From: Parietaria judaica
Lineage: Eukaryota > Streptophyta > Magnoliopsida > Rosales > Urticaceae
Direction of reading: 5' to 3'
Length of the DNA: 64,000 nucleotides
Assembly: GCA_954871525.1 (NCBI GenBank)
Contig: OX940867.1
Coordinates: 18,763,343-18,827,342, forward strand
The translations under genes were made by a program, and so were the position numbers. Positions 1 to 10,905 of this stretch are shown piece after piece (within the stretch, counting starts at the first letter, position 1; every line of letters begins with the position of its first letter). The notes under the pieces are model-generated. The model was not told where the DNA came from and searched no databases. It worked only from the letters and a program-made list of their open reading frames with translations.

Positions 1-506
1 CTTACAGGAAGTCTGATCACCTTGAGGTGATTGGATATTCAGATTCAGATTTTGCCGGATGTGTGGATTCTAGGAAATCAACTTTTGGCTATGTGTTCCT
101 TCTAGCCGGGGGAGAAATCTCATGGAAGAGTGCGAAGCAGTCTGTCGTTGCTGCGTCCACTATGGAAGCTGAGTTTGTAGCATGCTTTGAGGCTATAGTT
201 CATGGTTTATGGCTGCGGAATTTTATTTCGGGACTTGGAATTGTCGACAGTGTCGCCAAGCCGCTGAAAATTTATTGTGATAACTCCGCAGCAGTCTTCT
301 TTTCTAATAACAACAAGTATTCGAAGGGTGCTAAGCATATGGAACTGAAATACTTTGGCGTTAAAGAAGAAGTTCAGAAACAAAGAGTGTCAATCGAGCA
401 CATTAGCACAAAACTTATGGTTGCAGATCCATTAATGAAAGGATTGCCCCCTAAGGCTTTCACTGAACATGTTGAAAGAATGGGGATCCTTGGATGTCAT
501 CATTAA
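1..506 (+). mobile_element. Ty1/copia polyprotein 3' end (RNase H domain), left part outside window
   Basis: The reading frame from the window edge to the TAA at 504-506 is the C-terminal RNase H of a copia polyprotein. It shows the family pattern YSDSDFAGC, then RKSTFGYVF, ISWKSAKQ, STMEAEF, YCDNSAAV and the final ADPLMKGLP block. It has no internal stop within the 160 residues seen, so this piece looks comparatively young. The rest of gag-pol lies left of the window. The DKP/ADPLTK-type end is followed by ~400 bp of untranslated sequence and then a polypurine tract and LTR, the expected order for a plus-strand element. The family assignment is secure. Whether the whole element is intact cannot be seen. 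Confidence 0.9.
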
Positions 507-903
507 TGTTATTTTACGTTTTATGTTTTACGTGATTGACACTTTGAGCTCACTTATTTTGTTTCTGATATGAATGAATGGATCTTGTTTCTTATGATTA
601 GTATATACATGAATGCATTATGTGAACCAAACAAGATCTTTTGTCTCTGACAAAGACATTATCGTCGGACCGTTATTTATTACCTTATTATGTGTTATGT
701 TGAGTATGAAACTAGTATTGTGATACATGGAAGGGACTACGTCGAAAATTGATGTACAACCGCTATGATCCTTATTAGTCGTCATGCTTGATAATAACTT
801 TACGATGTAATTAAACATTACGATGGATTTATCTTAAGTATGCGCAATTATGTTTATTATTAAACCATAAAGGATATAATGGCATATGGGCCAAGTGGGA
901 GAA
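507..903 (+). other. copia 3' untranslated stretch ending in polypurine tract
   Basis: This is AT-rich untranslated sequence between the polyprotein stop and the LTR. It ends in a purine run (AAGTGGGAGAA, 893-903) directly before TGTTGG, the usual plus-strand priming site of a copia element. No gene is seen in it. Confidence 0.7.
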
Positions 904-1302
904 TGTTGGACTCACGTGTGGCCCATTGGGCATATTATAATTAATAGCTTTATTAATTATTAGATAAATCATTAGGTTTAATTAAATAAAGGTTAATTCC
1001 TATTATACCCTGATGGTGGGTATATAAATAAAGAAACCCTAGGAGTTGGTCCTCTCTCTACTTACGTAAGTTTTCCTCTCCATCAAAGAAGGTTTGTCAT
1101 TCTAAAGAGGTTAAGAGAGAGAAACGCAATTCCGGTGATTCATCGTTTCCGCTACTACTCCGATCATGGATCAAGGTACACTTTCTTGATCTAATATTTA
1201 TATGTGAAAATTATCTCGTTCTATGATCTTGGCTAATAATGTTCTATGCAATATTAGAGAACTCGTTTGCATAATCATGTACGAATTAATTAATGCTTAC
1301 AT
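904..1302 (+). repeat. copia 3' LTR (right boundary uncertain)
   Basis: It starts TGTTGGACTC immediately after the polypurine tract. It contains a TATA box (TATAAATA, 1023-1030) followed by a CT-rich leader, typical of an LTR promoter. A plausible CA end is at about 1302, but with the partner LTR outside the window the end is a guess and the LTR could run on to about 1690. Confidence 0.6.
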
Positions 1303-2253
1303 TTCGCACGTATATTGAGTCAAAATCGGCTACACACGGAGTTTAAATTACGATTTTGGGGCCTCATCGTCGGATATATTTTGACAGAAGACGGTAGACT
1401 AGAAGGTGTCACCGGGCTCAGAGGTGGGTGATGATTGTTCGTGCTAAATGTTTGTCCACGGATGGGTTGTGGTCGTACAGGAGACCACAAGTCGACTCAA
1501 TAAGGAGACACTGCGTTAACGCCTTCATCGTTGCTCAAAATAATGAGTGGACACATCTGTGTCCCTCATGTAATAGATCCTTCACGAAAAATGGATAAAG
1601 AGTTAGACCTCGACACGATTTACTATTGCTGCTAAAGAAGATATTGAGAATATATCAGCGCATATAATACAAGGTTAGGTACTTATACCGTAAAAATCCG
1701 ATTGTTTATTTACTTTTTTTTTCCTACCCTAAAAAGCAGTTTTATTTTTTTTGAAACCTACCCTAAAGAGCAGTTGAACACAATTGATGGAAGCTCACCA
1801 ATAATTGAGAATTTTTTACTACTTTTTTTGAAAGAAAGAAAAAAAGAATATGACATATTTTCCGATAAACAAAATAAAATCTAATTTAGTAATAGTTTGA
1901 CGATAAACCTTTAATTTTTTTAATATTAATAAATTTTAGAAGAAAAAAAAACAATGGATCTCAAATTGTTATCTTTCATTCTTCTTTTCACATTAGAATG
2001 TTTTCTTCTTTTCACATTAGAATGTTCAGACTTCAGACAATAGAGAAACATTTTTCCTGATAATTTTTCTTCGATTCCTTGACCTAGTTTACACAAAACG
2101 AATCCTCATTAATGCATCAAATATTTTTTACTTAGACTACAGCTGCAAGAACAAAGATACTTTAATGTAGACTTCATTTATTAGGTTCTTATCTTATTGC
2201 ATATTACTACATTGTTGATATTTATATTGTCTAAATTTATAATTAAGGCTCAT
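1303..2253. other. AT-rich intergenic sequence, no gene seen
   Basis: There are T- and A-runs and short open frames without family resemblance. A short direct repeat of about 25 bp (TTCTTTTCACATTAGAATG type) occurs at about 1981-2025. Part of this may still belong to the copia LTR. Confidence 0.5.
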
Positions 2254-2715
2254 TTAATGACGGCGAAAATACCCAAAATTTGGTCAACGAACCTTTCGTG
2301 TACCTAAAGTTTAAAAGTGATAGCAAAAATACCCAAAGTCACATTTTGGGAGTTGACCACTCCATTCTCGTCTGGCCGTTAACTTACCCGTTTACTCTGG
2401 CCACGTGGACAAACGTGGGTTGCTGACATAACAATTTTTGCCACGTAGACGAGCCCATACCAACCTCGTTTACGACATAACAACGAGTTAAACCCCTAAT
2501 TATTACTATTTAATACAACTAATTAAACCCCTAAGGATTACACTTAACAAAAATGACTTGTCCACGTGGCCAGAGTTAACGGATAAGTTAACGGCGTTAC
2601 GAGAATGGAGTGGTCAACTCCCCAAATACGACTTTGAGTATTTTTGCCACACTTTTAAACTTTGGACACACGAGGAGTTCTTTGACCAAACTTTGGGTAT
2701 TTTCACCGTCATTAA
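2254..2715. mobile_element. Foldback/MITE-like element with ~160-bp terminal inverted repeats
   Basis: The left arm (2254-~2412) begins TTAATGACGGCGAAAAT and its imperfect reverse complement ends the element at 2699-2715. Matching blocks continue inwards in both arms: the ACCCAAAATTTGGTCAA block, the GAGTTGACCACTCC block and the GGCCACGTGGAC block. The arms are separated by about 140 bp of AT-rich sequence. Long inverted repeats with no coding content fit a non-autonomous DNA element (Mutator-like or similar). The superfamily cannot be fixed because no clear target-site duplication was found. Confidence 0.7.
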
Positions 2716-2904
2716 CCCTTTTATTATATTTGCTATTATACTTCTCTTAATTCTAACTTTATTTGTTAGTATTTTTTTCCTGCAAAGAAAATTTTATTTT
2801 TATTTTTATAAGCAAATGAATTTCTAAACACCGAGCTTTGTTAACTCGCCACTTCACCGCCAAGCCATCAACTGGTCAAGCTCCATAGTACCGTAGAATC
2901 TTAA

Positions 2905-4078
2905 TAGATTAATATTTTTGTATAATAATTGGTTGTATCCTTGGGTAGCCGATAAAGAAAATATTCCCTTACAAAACCGAAGAAATCTCACGGCTAAAAT
3001 ATTTGATTATCGAGTTGATGATTGTTGGAATTTGCCTCATAATTTGTGGACTACAGTCTCCGATGATATTAATAATTATATATTTATCGAGGAAGCGAAT
3101 TATGTGCCTGTTTGGCACCCCACTAAGGACGGTGAGTTTTCCATGAAATCGATCTACAATATGTTTTGTTCTAACTATAATTTGTTCCCTCAGTGGCAGA
3201 AGTTTTTATGGAAGGAATTTCTTCCACCTTCGAGGTCTATTACTTGTTGGAGAGCCTTTTTAGGTTTTCTTCCGACAGATCTCATTTTACAGAAAAAATG
3301 ATTCTCTTTAGCCTCCATGTGTCGTTTGTGCAACAATCATGTGGAGGATTCTAACCATATCTTTGTTCATTGTGACTTTGCGGGGTTGCTTTGGGCCGCG
3401 ATTTCTGATATTTTTCTTAAACCTATTAATAGAGGAGGGTCTCTAGCCTTGTTGCTCTCATACACCGCCTCTATTAATCTGAACCCCCAAGTTTTTGCGC
3501 TTTGGAATACTGCGATTATCTCGACAATTTGGCTAATTTGGCATACGAGAAATGCATGTTTGTTTGATGATGCGAATCCTAACATTCACATTTTTTAGGC
3601 ATGTCTGACGACTTATTAACGAAGCAAGTTTCTTCAAATTGGGGATTGGAAGCACTTTGGAGGATCTCATAATTCGGAAGACTTTCGTCATTACCATTCA
3701 GCCTTGAGAAGCTCCGAAAATCATTCATGTTCTATGGCGTTTCTCTCCTACAACGTGGTTAAAATGCAACACTGACGGTTGTTCTATGGGTACTCTGGGA
3801 GTGGCAGGAGCTGGAGGCATTTTTAGAACTTGTCGTGGATTTCCTCATGGCTCGTTCTCTTTTCACATTGACTCCGCTTTTGCTTTGAAGGTGAAGTGAT
3901 GGCTGCAATATTGGCGGTTGAAAAAGCGATGAAATTTCGTTGGGAGAACCTATGGCTCGAGTGCGATTCTACATACGTTGTTCAACTTTTTTCAGAAGAA
4001 ATCGAGTTCTTCTTTCTTGGATGCCAACATAATTAGGATTCGAGTTCACTTAGCGAGATTTCGGGCCTCCATCTTTAA
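2905..4078 (+). pseudogene. Decayed LINE-type retroelement: zinc-binding RT domain plus RNase H
   Basis: The frame at 2918-3598 reads as the reverse-transcriptase zinc-binding region found at the end of plant LINE polyproteins. It has WHPTKDGEFSMKS, then SITCWRAFLGFLPTD, a TGA at 3299-3301 where a W/G codon is expected, and then CRLCNNHVEDSNHIF..C. After a disrupted stretch, a second piece from about 3770 reads CNTDGCSMGTLGVAGAGG, the start of an RVT_3-type RNase H, followed by WLECDSTYVVQLF. The reading frame changes more than once, so it is dead. An A-run at about 4080-4091 could be the remains of the poly(A) tail. The 5' part (endonuclease, main RT) is absent. Confidence 0.8.
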
Positions 4079-4292
4079 TTAAAAAAAAAAAATTGTCTCA
4101 ATTAAATAATATTTTTTTTCGATTCTGATTTGAATTAATATTATAAAATTTAATACTCGATAAATGAATAATTTCAATATTCTAATATTTTTTCTGATTC
4201 CAACCCTAATAATTTATGAAGAAGATTATAATGTTATAAGTTATTACAATTGAAAGTAGAAATATTTTTGTAAGAACTCTTCTCATCCAAAT

Positions 4293-4603
4293 TAGAGCTG
4301 CATAGCCGGCGTCGCCATTGGCAATGCGACCGGTCGTGACGGATTCCGGAGAATCGGGATGAATCGCGACTGGGGGCTGAAAAATCGCGACGATCGCGAA
4401 CCAGGGTGGCCATCGCGATGCAAGCTTCTGCAGCCCCCTCTCTCTCTCTCCCTCTCACAGACTCTCTCTCTCTCTCGGCCAGCCATCGCGACGAAGCCAC
4501 GACGCATCGCGATTCCGGAAGCCACGACGCGTCGCGACTCCGGGATCCACGATTGGTCACGATTTGTTCGCGATCGGTCGCGACTCGTGGGTGTGCAGCT
4601 CTA
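4293..4603. mobile_element. 311-bp hAT MITE in the LysM receptor promoter, with exact 8-bp TSD
   Basis: The element begins TAGAGCTGCA and ends TGCAGCTCTA, and is flanked by identical 8-bp target duplications ATCCAAAT (4285-4292 and 4604-4611). The interior is GC-rich with many TCGCGA/GCGACG motifs and a (CT)n tract at 4437-4478. The ends and the TCGCGA motifs match those of the complete hAT transposon at 6690-11081, so this is very likely a non-autonomous relative. Open frames crossing it are accidental. It ends 91 bp before the receptor start codon. Confidence 0.9.
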
Positions 4604-4611
4604 ATCCAAAT

Positions 4612-4694
4612 GCTTTATTTATTTATTTATTGCTTTTTCATGACTATTATATTCTTATAGTTCAACCCCAACAAACAAGAAGAAACAAACAAAA
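4612..4694 (+). promoter_or_regulatory. Short proximal promoter/5' UTR of the LysM receptor
   Basis: Only about 83 bp remain between the MITE's target duplication and the ATG. It holds a TTTATTTATTTATT run that could serve as a TATA-like element and an A-rich, AACAAACAAG-type leader just before AAAATGAGA. Anything further upstream is displaced by the 311-bp insertion. The transcription start is not determinable here. Confidence 0.4.
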
Positions 4695-6545
4695 ATGAGA
4701 GAAGCTCTGAATCTCTTCATCACCATCGCCATGGTAATGGCTTGCTTCCTCAGTTCAAGCTCAGTTTCCCAGCAGCCATACATCAGAGAGGCCAACAATG
4801 AGTGCGAGGTCACCCACAGAGAGAGCTCGGCGCTCGGCTACTTCCTCAACGGCCTCAACTCCACCTGCGACACCTTCCTCACTTTCCGGTCATCTCCTCC
4901 CTACAACACCGTCGCCGCCATCTCCGCTCTCCTCGCTTCCGACCCTTCTCGCCTCTCGCAAGCCAACTCCCTCTCGCCCAACCGAGCCCTCGAGACGAAC
5001 CGCCTTCTCTTCGTCCCGATACGCTGCTCCGGGGACGACTCCGGCGAGTACTACCAGAGGAACGTGTCGTACGTCATTGAGAGCGGCGACACGTACTGGG
5101 CGATCGCCAACGACACGTTCCAAGGCCTCACGACGTGCCAGGCTCTCGCCAACCAGACCGGGAACCCGACGCCGTTGGACCTCGTCGAGGGCGAGACGAT
5201 CACCGTGCCTCTCAGATGCGCCTGTCCCACGAAGAACCAGAGCGAGAACGGATTGAGATACCTCGTGAGTTATTTGACCGACGAGGACGACGACGACACG
5301 AAGATCAGCGTCGAGTTCGGGGTGGACAACGGCTTGGTTCTCGCTGCGAATCGCCTCTCGGAGCTAGACAACACGGTTTACCCGTTCACCACCTTCTTAG
5401 TCCCTCTTCGAAACCCGCCTTCGGAGTATCCCTTCATCGTTCCCCCGCCGCCTCCGTCTGTATTGACGCAGCCGGTACAGCCGCCTCCGCTGAGCAAGAG
5501 CTCCAAGAAGACCTGGCTTTATGCCCTTATCGGCTCTCTCGGAGGAACCGTTCTCCTCGTCGGTTTATGTCTCTTAATCTTCCTGGTTTGTTTCTGAAAA
5601 ACCAAGAGGAAAGATGACTCCGTCGTTTCTCTAAAGCCGGAAGGGGCAACCGAGACAAAACAGAATGCTCTATTGGAAGGTATGATTTCGGAGATAGCGC
5701 TGACGCTCAGAGTCTACAGCTACGAGGAGCTGAGAACGGCAACGGGTGGCTTCAGCGAAAGCTCTTTGATCAACGGCTCGGTCTACCGCGCGTCGACAAG
5801 CGACGGCGTCTTAGCCGTCAAGGGAAGCAACGGCGATGTGAAGCAAGAGATCGATCTCCTGCAGAAGATCAACCACGTCAACGTCATCGCTCTCCGCGGG
5901 GTTTGCTTCCACGAAGGCCGTTGGTTCCTCGCGTACGAGCACGCCCCAAACGGGAGCCTGAGTGACTGGCTATCACGACCCGACAACAACACGAAGTCTC
6001 TCAGCTGGACGCAGGGAGTGCAGTTCGCGCTGGATGTCGCGACCGGGCTCGACTACCTCCACAGTTTCGCAAACCCAGCCCGCATCCACAAGAACTTGAA
6101 CAGCTCCAACGTGCTCCTCGACAGCGATTTCCGGGGGAAGATTGCGGGGTTTGGGGCAGCGAGGCCGACGAGAGGCGAGGAAGGCGAGTTTTCACTGACG
6201 AGCCACATCGTGGGAAGCATCGGGTATTTGGCGCCGGAGTATCTAGCGAACGGTTTGGTGTCCACGAAGATCGACGTGTACGCCTTCGGGGTCGTGCTGC
6301 TCGAGATGCTCGCCGGGAGAGACGTGTCGAAGTTGAGACACGGGGCGGATCCTCATTCGTTGGTGGATCCGTCGCTGGAACGCGAATGTCCGACGGAGAT
6401 TGTGGCGTCGGTGGCGGGAGTGGTGGAGTGTTGCATGAGGAAGAACCCGGAGGCTCGTCCGGCGATGAGCGAGGTGGTGCAAGTTCTGTCGGGTGCGTTG
6501 ACCGGGTCGCTCATCTGGGAGTCAACGAACAACACCGTTGATTGA
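4695..6545 (+). pseudogene. LysM receptor-like pseudokinase (LYK4/LYK5-like), interrupted by in-frame TGA
   Basis: This is an intronless frame of 616 codons, near the length of LYK4/LYK5-type chitin co-receptors. Residues 1-25 form a signal peptide. Three LysM modules follow, with CxC pairs (CACP at the last); the middle one carries YVIESGDTYWAIAN. A proline-rich stalk and one membrane helix (~273-300) come next. Codon 301 (5595-5597) is TGA, after which the same frame continues KTKRKDD and a kinase fold to 6545. The kinase lacks the glycine loop, has HKN for HRD and GFG for DFG, but keeps the VAIK-type lysine and the APEY motif, so it is a pseudokinase as in LYK4/LYK5. As written, the gene makes only a secreted ectodomain plus TM with no cytoplasmic tail. 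The kinase half shows no other stop, so the TGA is recent, polymorphic or a sequencing error. Confidence 0.88.
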
Positions 6546-6681
6546 AGAAGTCTCCTTTGACTGTTGTGTCTTTTGTCATTATTTGAATATTTGTCACTAG
6601 GTGGAAATGAGTAAATACCCTCCTCTTCTAGTTAGTTGTTATTGTTTAAAATTCATTACAAGAGCTTGAGTTTAGTATATT
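6546..6681 (+). other. 3' flank/UTR of the LysM receptor
   Basis: AT-rich sequence between the receptor stop and the hAT target duplication (TTTGTAGT, 6682-6689). No coding potential. Confidence 0.5.
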
Positions 6682-6699
6682 TTTGTAGTTAGAGCCGAG

Positions 6700-6870
6700 C
6701 AAACGACGTCGCCAGTGACGACGCGACGCGTCGCGACGCATACAGTGCCAGTCGCGACGCGTCGCGATTCACGCGGCAAAAGTCGCGACGCGTCGCGATC
6801 TCGGGCTCTGGTCGCGACGCGTCAGGGCGTGATCCGCGTGAAGCGATCGACGGCCCAGATCTTGCCACGT
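6700..6870. repeat. hAT left subterminal TCGCGA repeats
   Basis: The motif GCGACGCGTCGCGA and variants occur at least four times in both orientations. This is a GC-rich island against an AT-rich background and is likely a multi-copy transposase binding region. Confidence 0.7.
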
Positions 6871-7244
6871 CAGCGATCCGCGTGATTTTGTCCTTTTGGG
6901 GCATAAATAACACACTTTTTACCCGAATTTTATTCCCCAACCACAATTATTACCCACTTTACTCGAATTCCAACCCTAAAATTTCAAATTTCAATATTTT
7001 TTCACCCACTTTCTCCTCACAATTATTCACCCACTTCACCCACCACAATAATTATTCACCCACCCACCCTCTCCTAAAACCCTATAAATACCACCTCTTC
7101 CTCCCTCATTTCCTCACCAACAATCTCTCAACTCTCTCTCAAATTCTCTCAACTCTCTAAGTTTTTTCCACTCTCAATCTCCAAAGTTCCAAAGTTCTAA
7201 AGTTCCAAAGTTCCAATTTTCTAAATTCCTAAAGTTCTATCATT

Positions 7245-10200
7245 ATGTCTCGAAGAAGCGGCGGTAGTTCCGGGGGTCGAAGGGCGGCCAGGAATTTGCA
7301 ACCCCAATTTCTACAAGGGGGAACATCAGACACTTGTCCCGACGGCTACATTCCCGTTAGGCTACCGGCAGAACTATTCCCTTCCCCTCACAATCCAGAT
7401 TATCCCGACGATACAGTACGGTCTCTAAGACCTAGTCTAGTCCGGGCGGTGGCCCAGCACCACGCCAATCCCGACCGTGTGCCCCCAGAGTTGGTCGACG
7501 CGGTGGCTCAATGTAGGGGGGGAAATAACGATCCTTTTTTCAATCTCATGCTACGGGAAGGTGTCGAATACGGAGCTCAAGGTCCCGAAGGTGCCGATCC
7601 CGACGAACCTCAAGGTCCCGAAGATGCCGATCCCGACCAAACCCAACGTCCCGACGATGCCGATCCCGACGACTATCAAACGCCGCCCTCGATCCGTGGT
7701 TCAAATATCGGGGTGTACCACCGCGGTTCTCCTCAACCTTCCAATCAAGATAGCGGTGAAGCCTCCGTTGCCCGTCCTCGACGAAGTCGACGTCCTTCTA
7801 CCGGGTAATAACCTTTAATCCTTTTTTTATTTCATTAATTATTAATTTTTTTATTAATTAATAAGTTAGTACTTAATAATAAATAATAATTAATAATTAA
7901 TAAGTAATAAATAATGATTAAAAATAATAATTGAAAAAAAATAATTAATTTTTAATAATTATTAAATAATAATCACTTGAAAGTCTTAGTATGCTCTGTG
8001 GTTGCGGTTCCGACTGATCTTCCACATCAGAAACGATTTTCTTGAGATTTAATTATCATTTAATCATATTATCTTAAAAAATTAATTTCGTTTAATTTTT
8101 TTTACGATAAATATTATAGTTTAATTATTTTAGTTTATTTAATTAATTTGTCACGTATCTTGAAAGTCTTAGTATGCTCTGTGGTTGCGGTTCCGACTGA
8201 TCTTCCACATCAGAAACGATTTTCTTGATATTTAATAAGTTAACGGGATTAAAAATGGTAATTTGTATGTGTGGTGATTATTATAAAGTTCTTAATGGAA
8301 TACGGTGTCTTAGAAAGATTGGTTTTTAAATAAGGTTTGCTTTGCAATCTCCTCCAAGCTAGCCTGGGAACCTCGGGGAGTTCTTGATATTGATTTCCAC
8401 ACATAGAAAATACCATTTTTAATTTCGTTAACTCTTTTAATTAACTATATGAAATTTAATTAATTAATATGATTAATATTAATATTTAATCCATGTAAAA
8501 TTAATACCCATTTTTATTTTGTTAACCTTTTTTCTCCCGTATATTTTTAATAGGGAAAGTCCTCCTGCCTTGTTGTGGGGACGACCAAACAAAGCGAAGG
8601 TGTGTGATTATTTTCACGAGGAACGACGGGTGGAGAACGGTGTTCGAATCAAGATCGCCACGTGCAAGAAGTGCCATGAAACCCTCGATGCGTTGGGGGA
8701 CAAAGGAACCGGCTACTTGACGCGACATAAGAAAGCGTGCTACGGAGACGGTAACGAGGTAAACACAGCACAGGTAAGTGCTCTTACCACCGAAAATTTA
8801 CGGAAATGGACCCTCGAGTGGTTACTGTCTACGGGCGCACCGATGAGTTTGGTGGAAAACCCTGCGCATACACAATATATGCAAAGGGTTAATCCGTCTT
8901 ACGAACAGTTTTCCCGTACGACATATACCAGGGACATGGAAAATGCTTACAAAATGCAAAAAAATTATTTGGTCGATTTTTTCAAAATGTCCAACATTAA
9001 CGTTGCTTTTACCACCGACTTGTGGAGCGGTCCGAGTCTTAACGACTATTTGAGTCTGACCGCCCATTACGTCGACGAGAATTGGGATCCATGTCAAAAA
9101 CTTTTAAACATGTCACCATTCGAGTGTCGCCATACCGGCAAAAACATTTCTGATAAATTAATAGAATTATTCAATGATTGGGGTTTGCAAAATCGTATCA
9201 TTTCTATTACGTTAGACAATGCCGCAAACAATAACGCCGCTATTACTATCTTAGAAAATAGTTTGCCCGGTTCTCCTTTTCGTAATATTTTACATCAAAA
9301 ATGTGCTTGTCACATCATTAATTTAATTGCTAGAACGGGGGAACGAAATATTTCAGGGCACGTTGACAAAATACGCGGCGTTGTCGATTGGATCCGGCAT
9401 TCTCAAACCACCGTTAGGTGGAGACGATTTTGTAAAGAGCACAATCATAAAGCTAATAAGTTTGGTTTAGACAACAATACACGATGGAACTCTACATATC
9501 TAATGCTTTCAGTTGTTTGTAGACAGAGATTACCGTTAAGCGCTTTCCTCCTCACCGAACTAGAGGCCTCGGAGCGGATCACGGAGGCAGAATGGGAAAT
9601 GGCCCAGAAATTCACCCAATTCCTTAAACCTTTTTACGCTGTTACTTTAAATTTTTCAAACCAAAAACAACCTTCCTTGAATCATGGTCTTTCGGGTCTT
9701 TACGAAATTACAAACACTTTTTCTGAATTCGCAAATGACCCTGTTATTTCGCCCATGATTGAGGGAATGGTTGCAAAATTCAAAAGTTATTGGGATCCAC
9801 CCCCTTTTTCGTATTGTTTCGATGCTATCTTGGATCCCCGTATTATGTTTACGTTCGGGCCTTTGATGTCAGCAATCGGGACAAACTTAGGGGTGGATTA
9901 CACTGATTATATTAAGGTTGTTAATGAAGCTTTTTATGAACTTTACAGTGAATACGACCGGCGGTTCCCACAGTTCAACGTGGAGGCGGAGCAAAGGGCA
10001 GTTATGGAAAGCCCAACCAAGACCGGCCTAGCATTTGTCCGGAGACTGAAGCAAAGACTGGATCGCGGAGAAGCATCGGGATCCGGTACGCCACCGGCAC
10101 GAGCGGAGGAAACGGACGGTGCCCCGCAAGAACTGAAGCGGTACTACGGCCTGCGGATCGACGAGGACTCCGTCGAGTTCGATGTGATTGGATGGTGGAA

Positions 10201-10465
10201 GAATCAACGGGAAAGATTCCCGATATTGGCGATAATGGCGAGGGATATACTGTCCATCCCCATTTCCAGCGTTGCTTCGGAGAGCGCGTTCAGCTCGGCT
10301 CAGCATATAATCGACGACCGGAGGGCGTCAACAACTCCCACACACCTCGAGCAAGCGGTGGTGTTGAACGATTGGATGTTCCGCAACCCCACCATCGCCC
10401 AACGGTCCGAGCCAACCGACCTAGAGCTTATGACGCAAAGGTTTAACGACTGGTTCCCCGAGTGA
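7245..10465 (+). CDS. hAT transposase (BED finger, RNase H-like core, hAT dimerisation domain), two exons
   Basis: Exon 1 is 7245-7804 and exon 2 is 8554-10465. Intron 7805-8553 has GT/AG borders and joins the frames exactly (exon 1 ends in GG, exon 2 opens G-GAA), giving 823 aa. Residues 1-186 are a low-complexity Gly/Arg then Pro/Asp-rich tail with a repeated GPEDADPDQ-like unit. A BED zinc finger follows (CKKC at ~224-227, H245, C249). The catalytic core shows AFTTDLWSG (D~342) and ITLDNAANN (D~408). The C-terminal dimerisation domain has WWKNQRERFP and SVASESAFS (E~763). It cuts and pastes the surrounding element and could also act on the related MITE at 4293. No stop or frameshift is seen. 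The N-terminal exon could be mis-started, but its ATG follows a plausible CT/CA-rich leader. Confidence 0.88.
7976..8228 (+). repeat. Two copies of a ~70-bp direct repeat in the transposase intron
   Basis: A block beginning CTTGAAAGTCTTAGTATGC and ending ACGATTTTCTTGA occurs at about 7976-8046 and again at 8158-8228, spaced 182 bp, essentially identical. Both lie within the intron 7805-8553. Function unknown. Confidence 0.75.
8239..8432. repeat. Inverted-repeat (foldback) insertion in the transposase intron
   Basis: GTTAACGGGATTAAAAATGG near 8239 is matched in reverse complement by the block ending CGTTAAC at 8432, and the inner parts (TGTATGTGTGG / CCACACATAG) also pair. This gives a ~194-bp element with ~36-bp arms. 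It is probably a small MITE nested in the hAT intron. Confidence 0.6.
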
Positions 10466-10905
10466 CGCAATGTAAACGCCAATATGATGTGCTCTTTCCT
10501 CTCTTGGTTTTATGTCCCTAAGGAGGGTTTTTCAAGAGAGGTTTTAGTGAGGCATCTTGTAATATTTACACTGAATATTTACAACTTCTTCCACCATATT
10601 GTAATATTCACAATGAATAATACAACTTTTTTTTTAATATCTTGTTTTATCATATTTACTTATTTGTTTTATCATATTTATTAATTTTAAAATAAATAAC
10701 ATACTTAAATAATAAATATTGCTAGTTAAATTCGGGTAATGAAAAACATATAAATCAAAATTAATAATATGTTACAAAATTAATAATAGTTAAATAATAA
10801 TAGTAATAAACATATTTAAAATATAATTTAGAAATAATTAATAAAGTTGTATATTTAAATTCGGGTAAAAACTAATAAAATTAAACATTCCAAACAAATT
10901 GGGAC

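Noticed and set aside
2558..2827. 89-codon frame with a hydrophobic tail
   Set aside because: It starts inside one arm of the inverted-repeat element and its reverse complement is present in the other arm; it is non-coding repeat.
4234..4660. Several overlapping Arg/Ser-rich open frames on both strands
   Set aside because: They lie inside the GC-rich hAT MITE and its CT tract. They are composition artefacts with no family resemblance.
5595..5597. Reading the TGA as selenocysteine or programmed readthrough
   Set aside because: Land plants lack the selenocysteine insertion system, and the bases after the TGA (AAA ACC) are not a recognised readthrough context.
4798..5617. Long alternative frames overlapping the LysM receptor
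   Set aside because: Shadow frames of GC-rich coding sequence; the receptor frame carries all family motifs.
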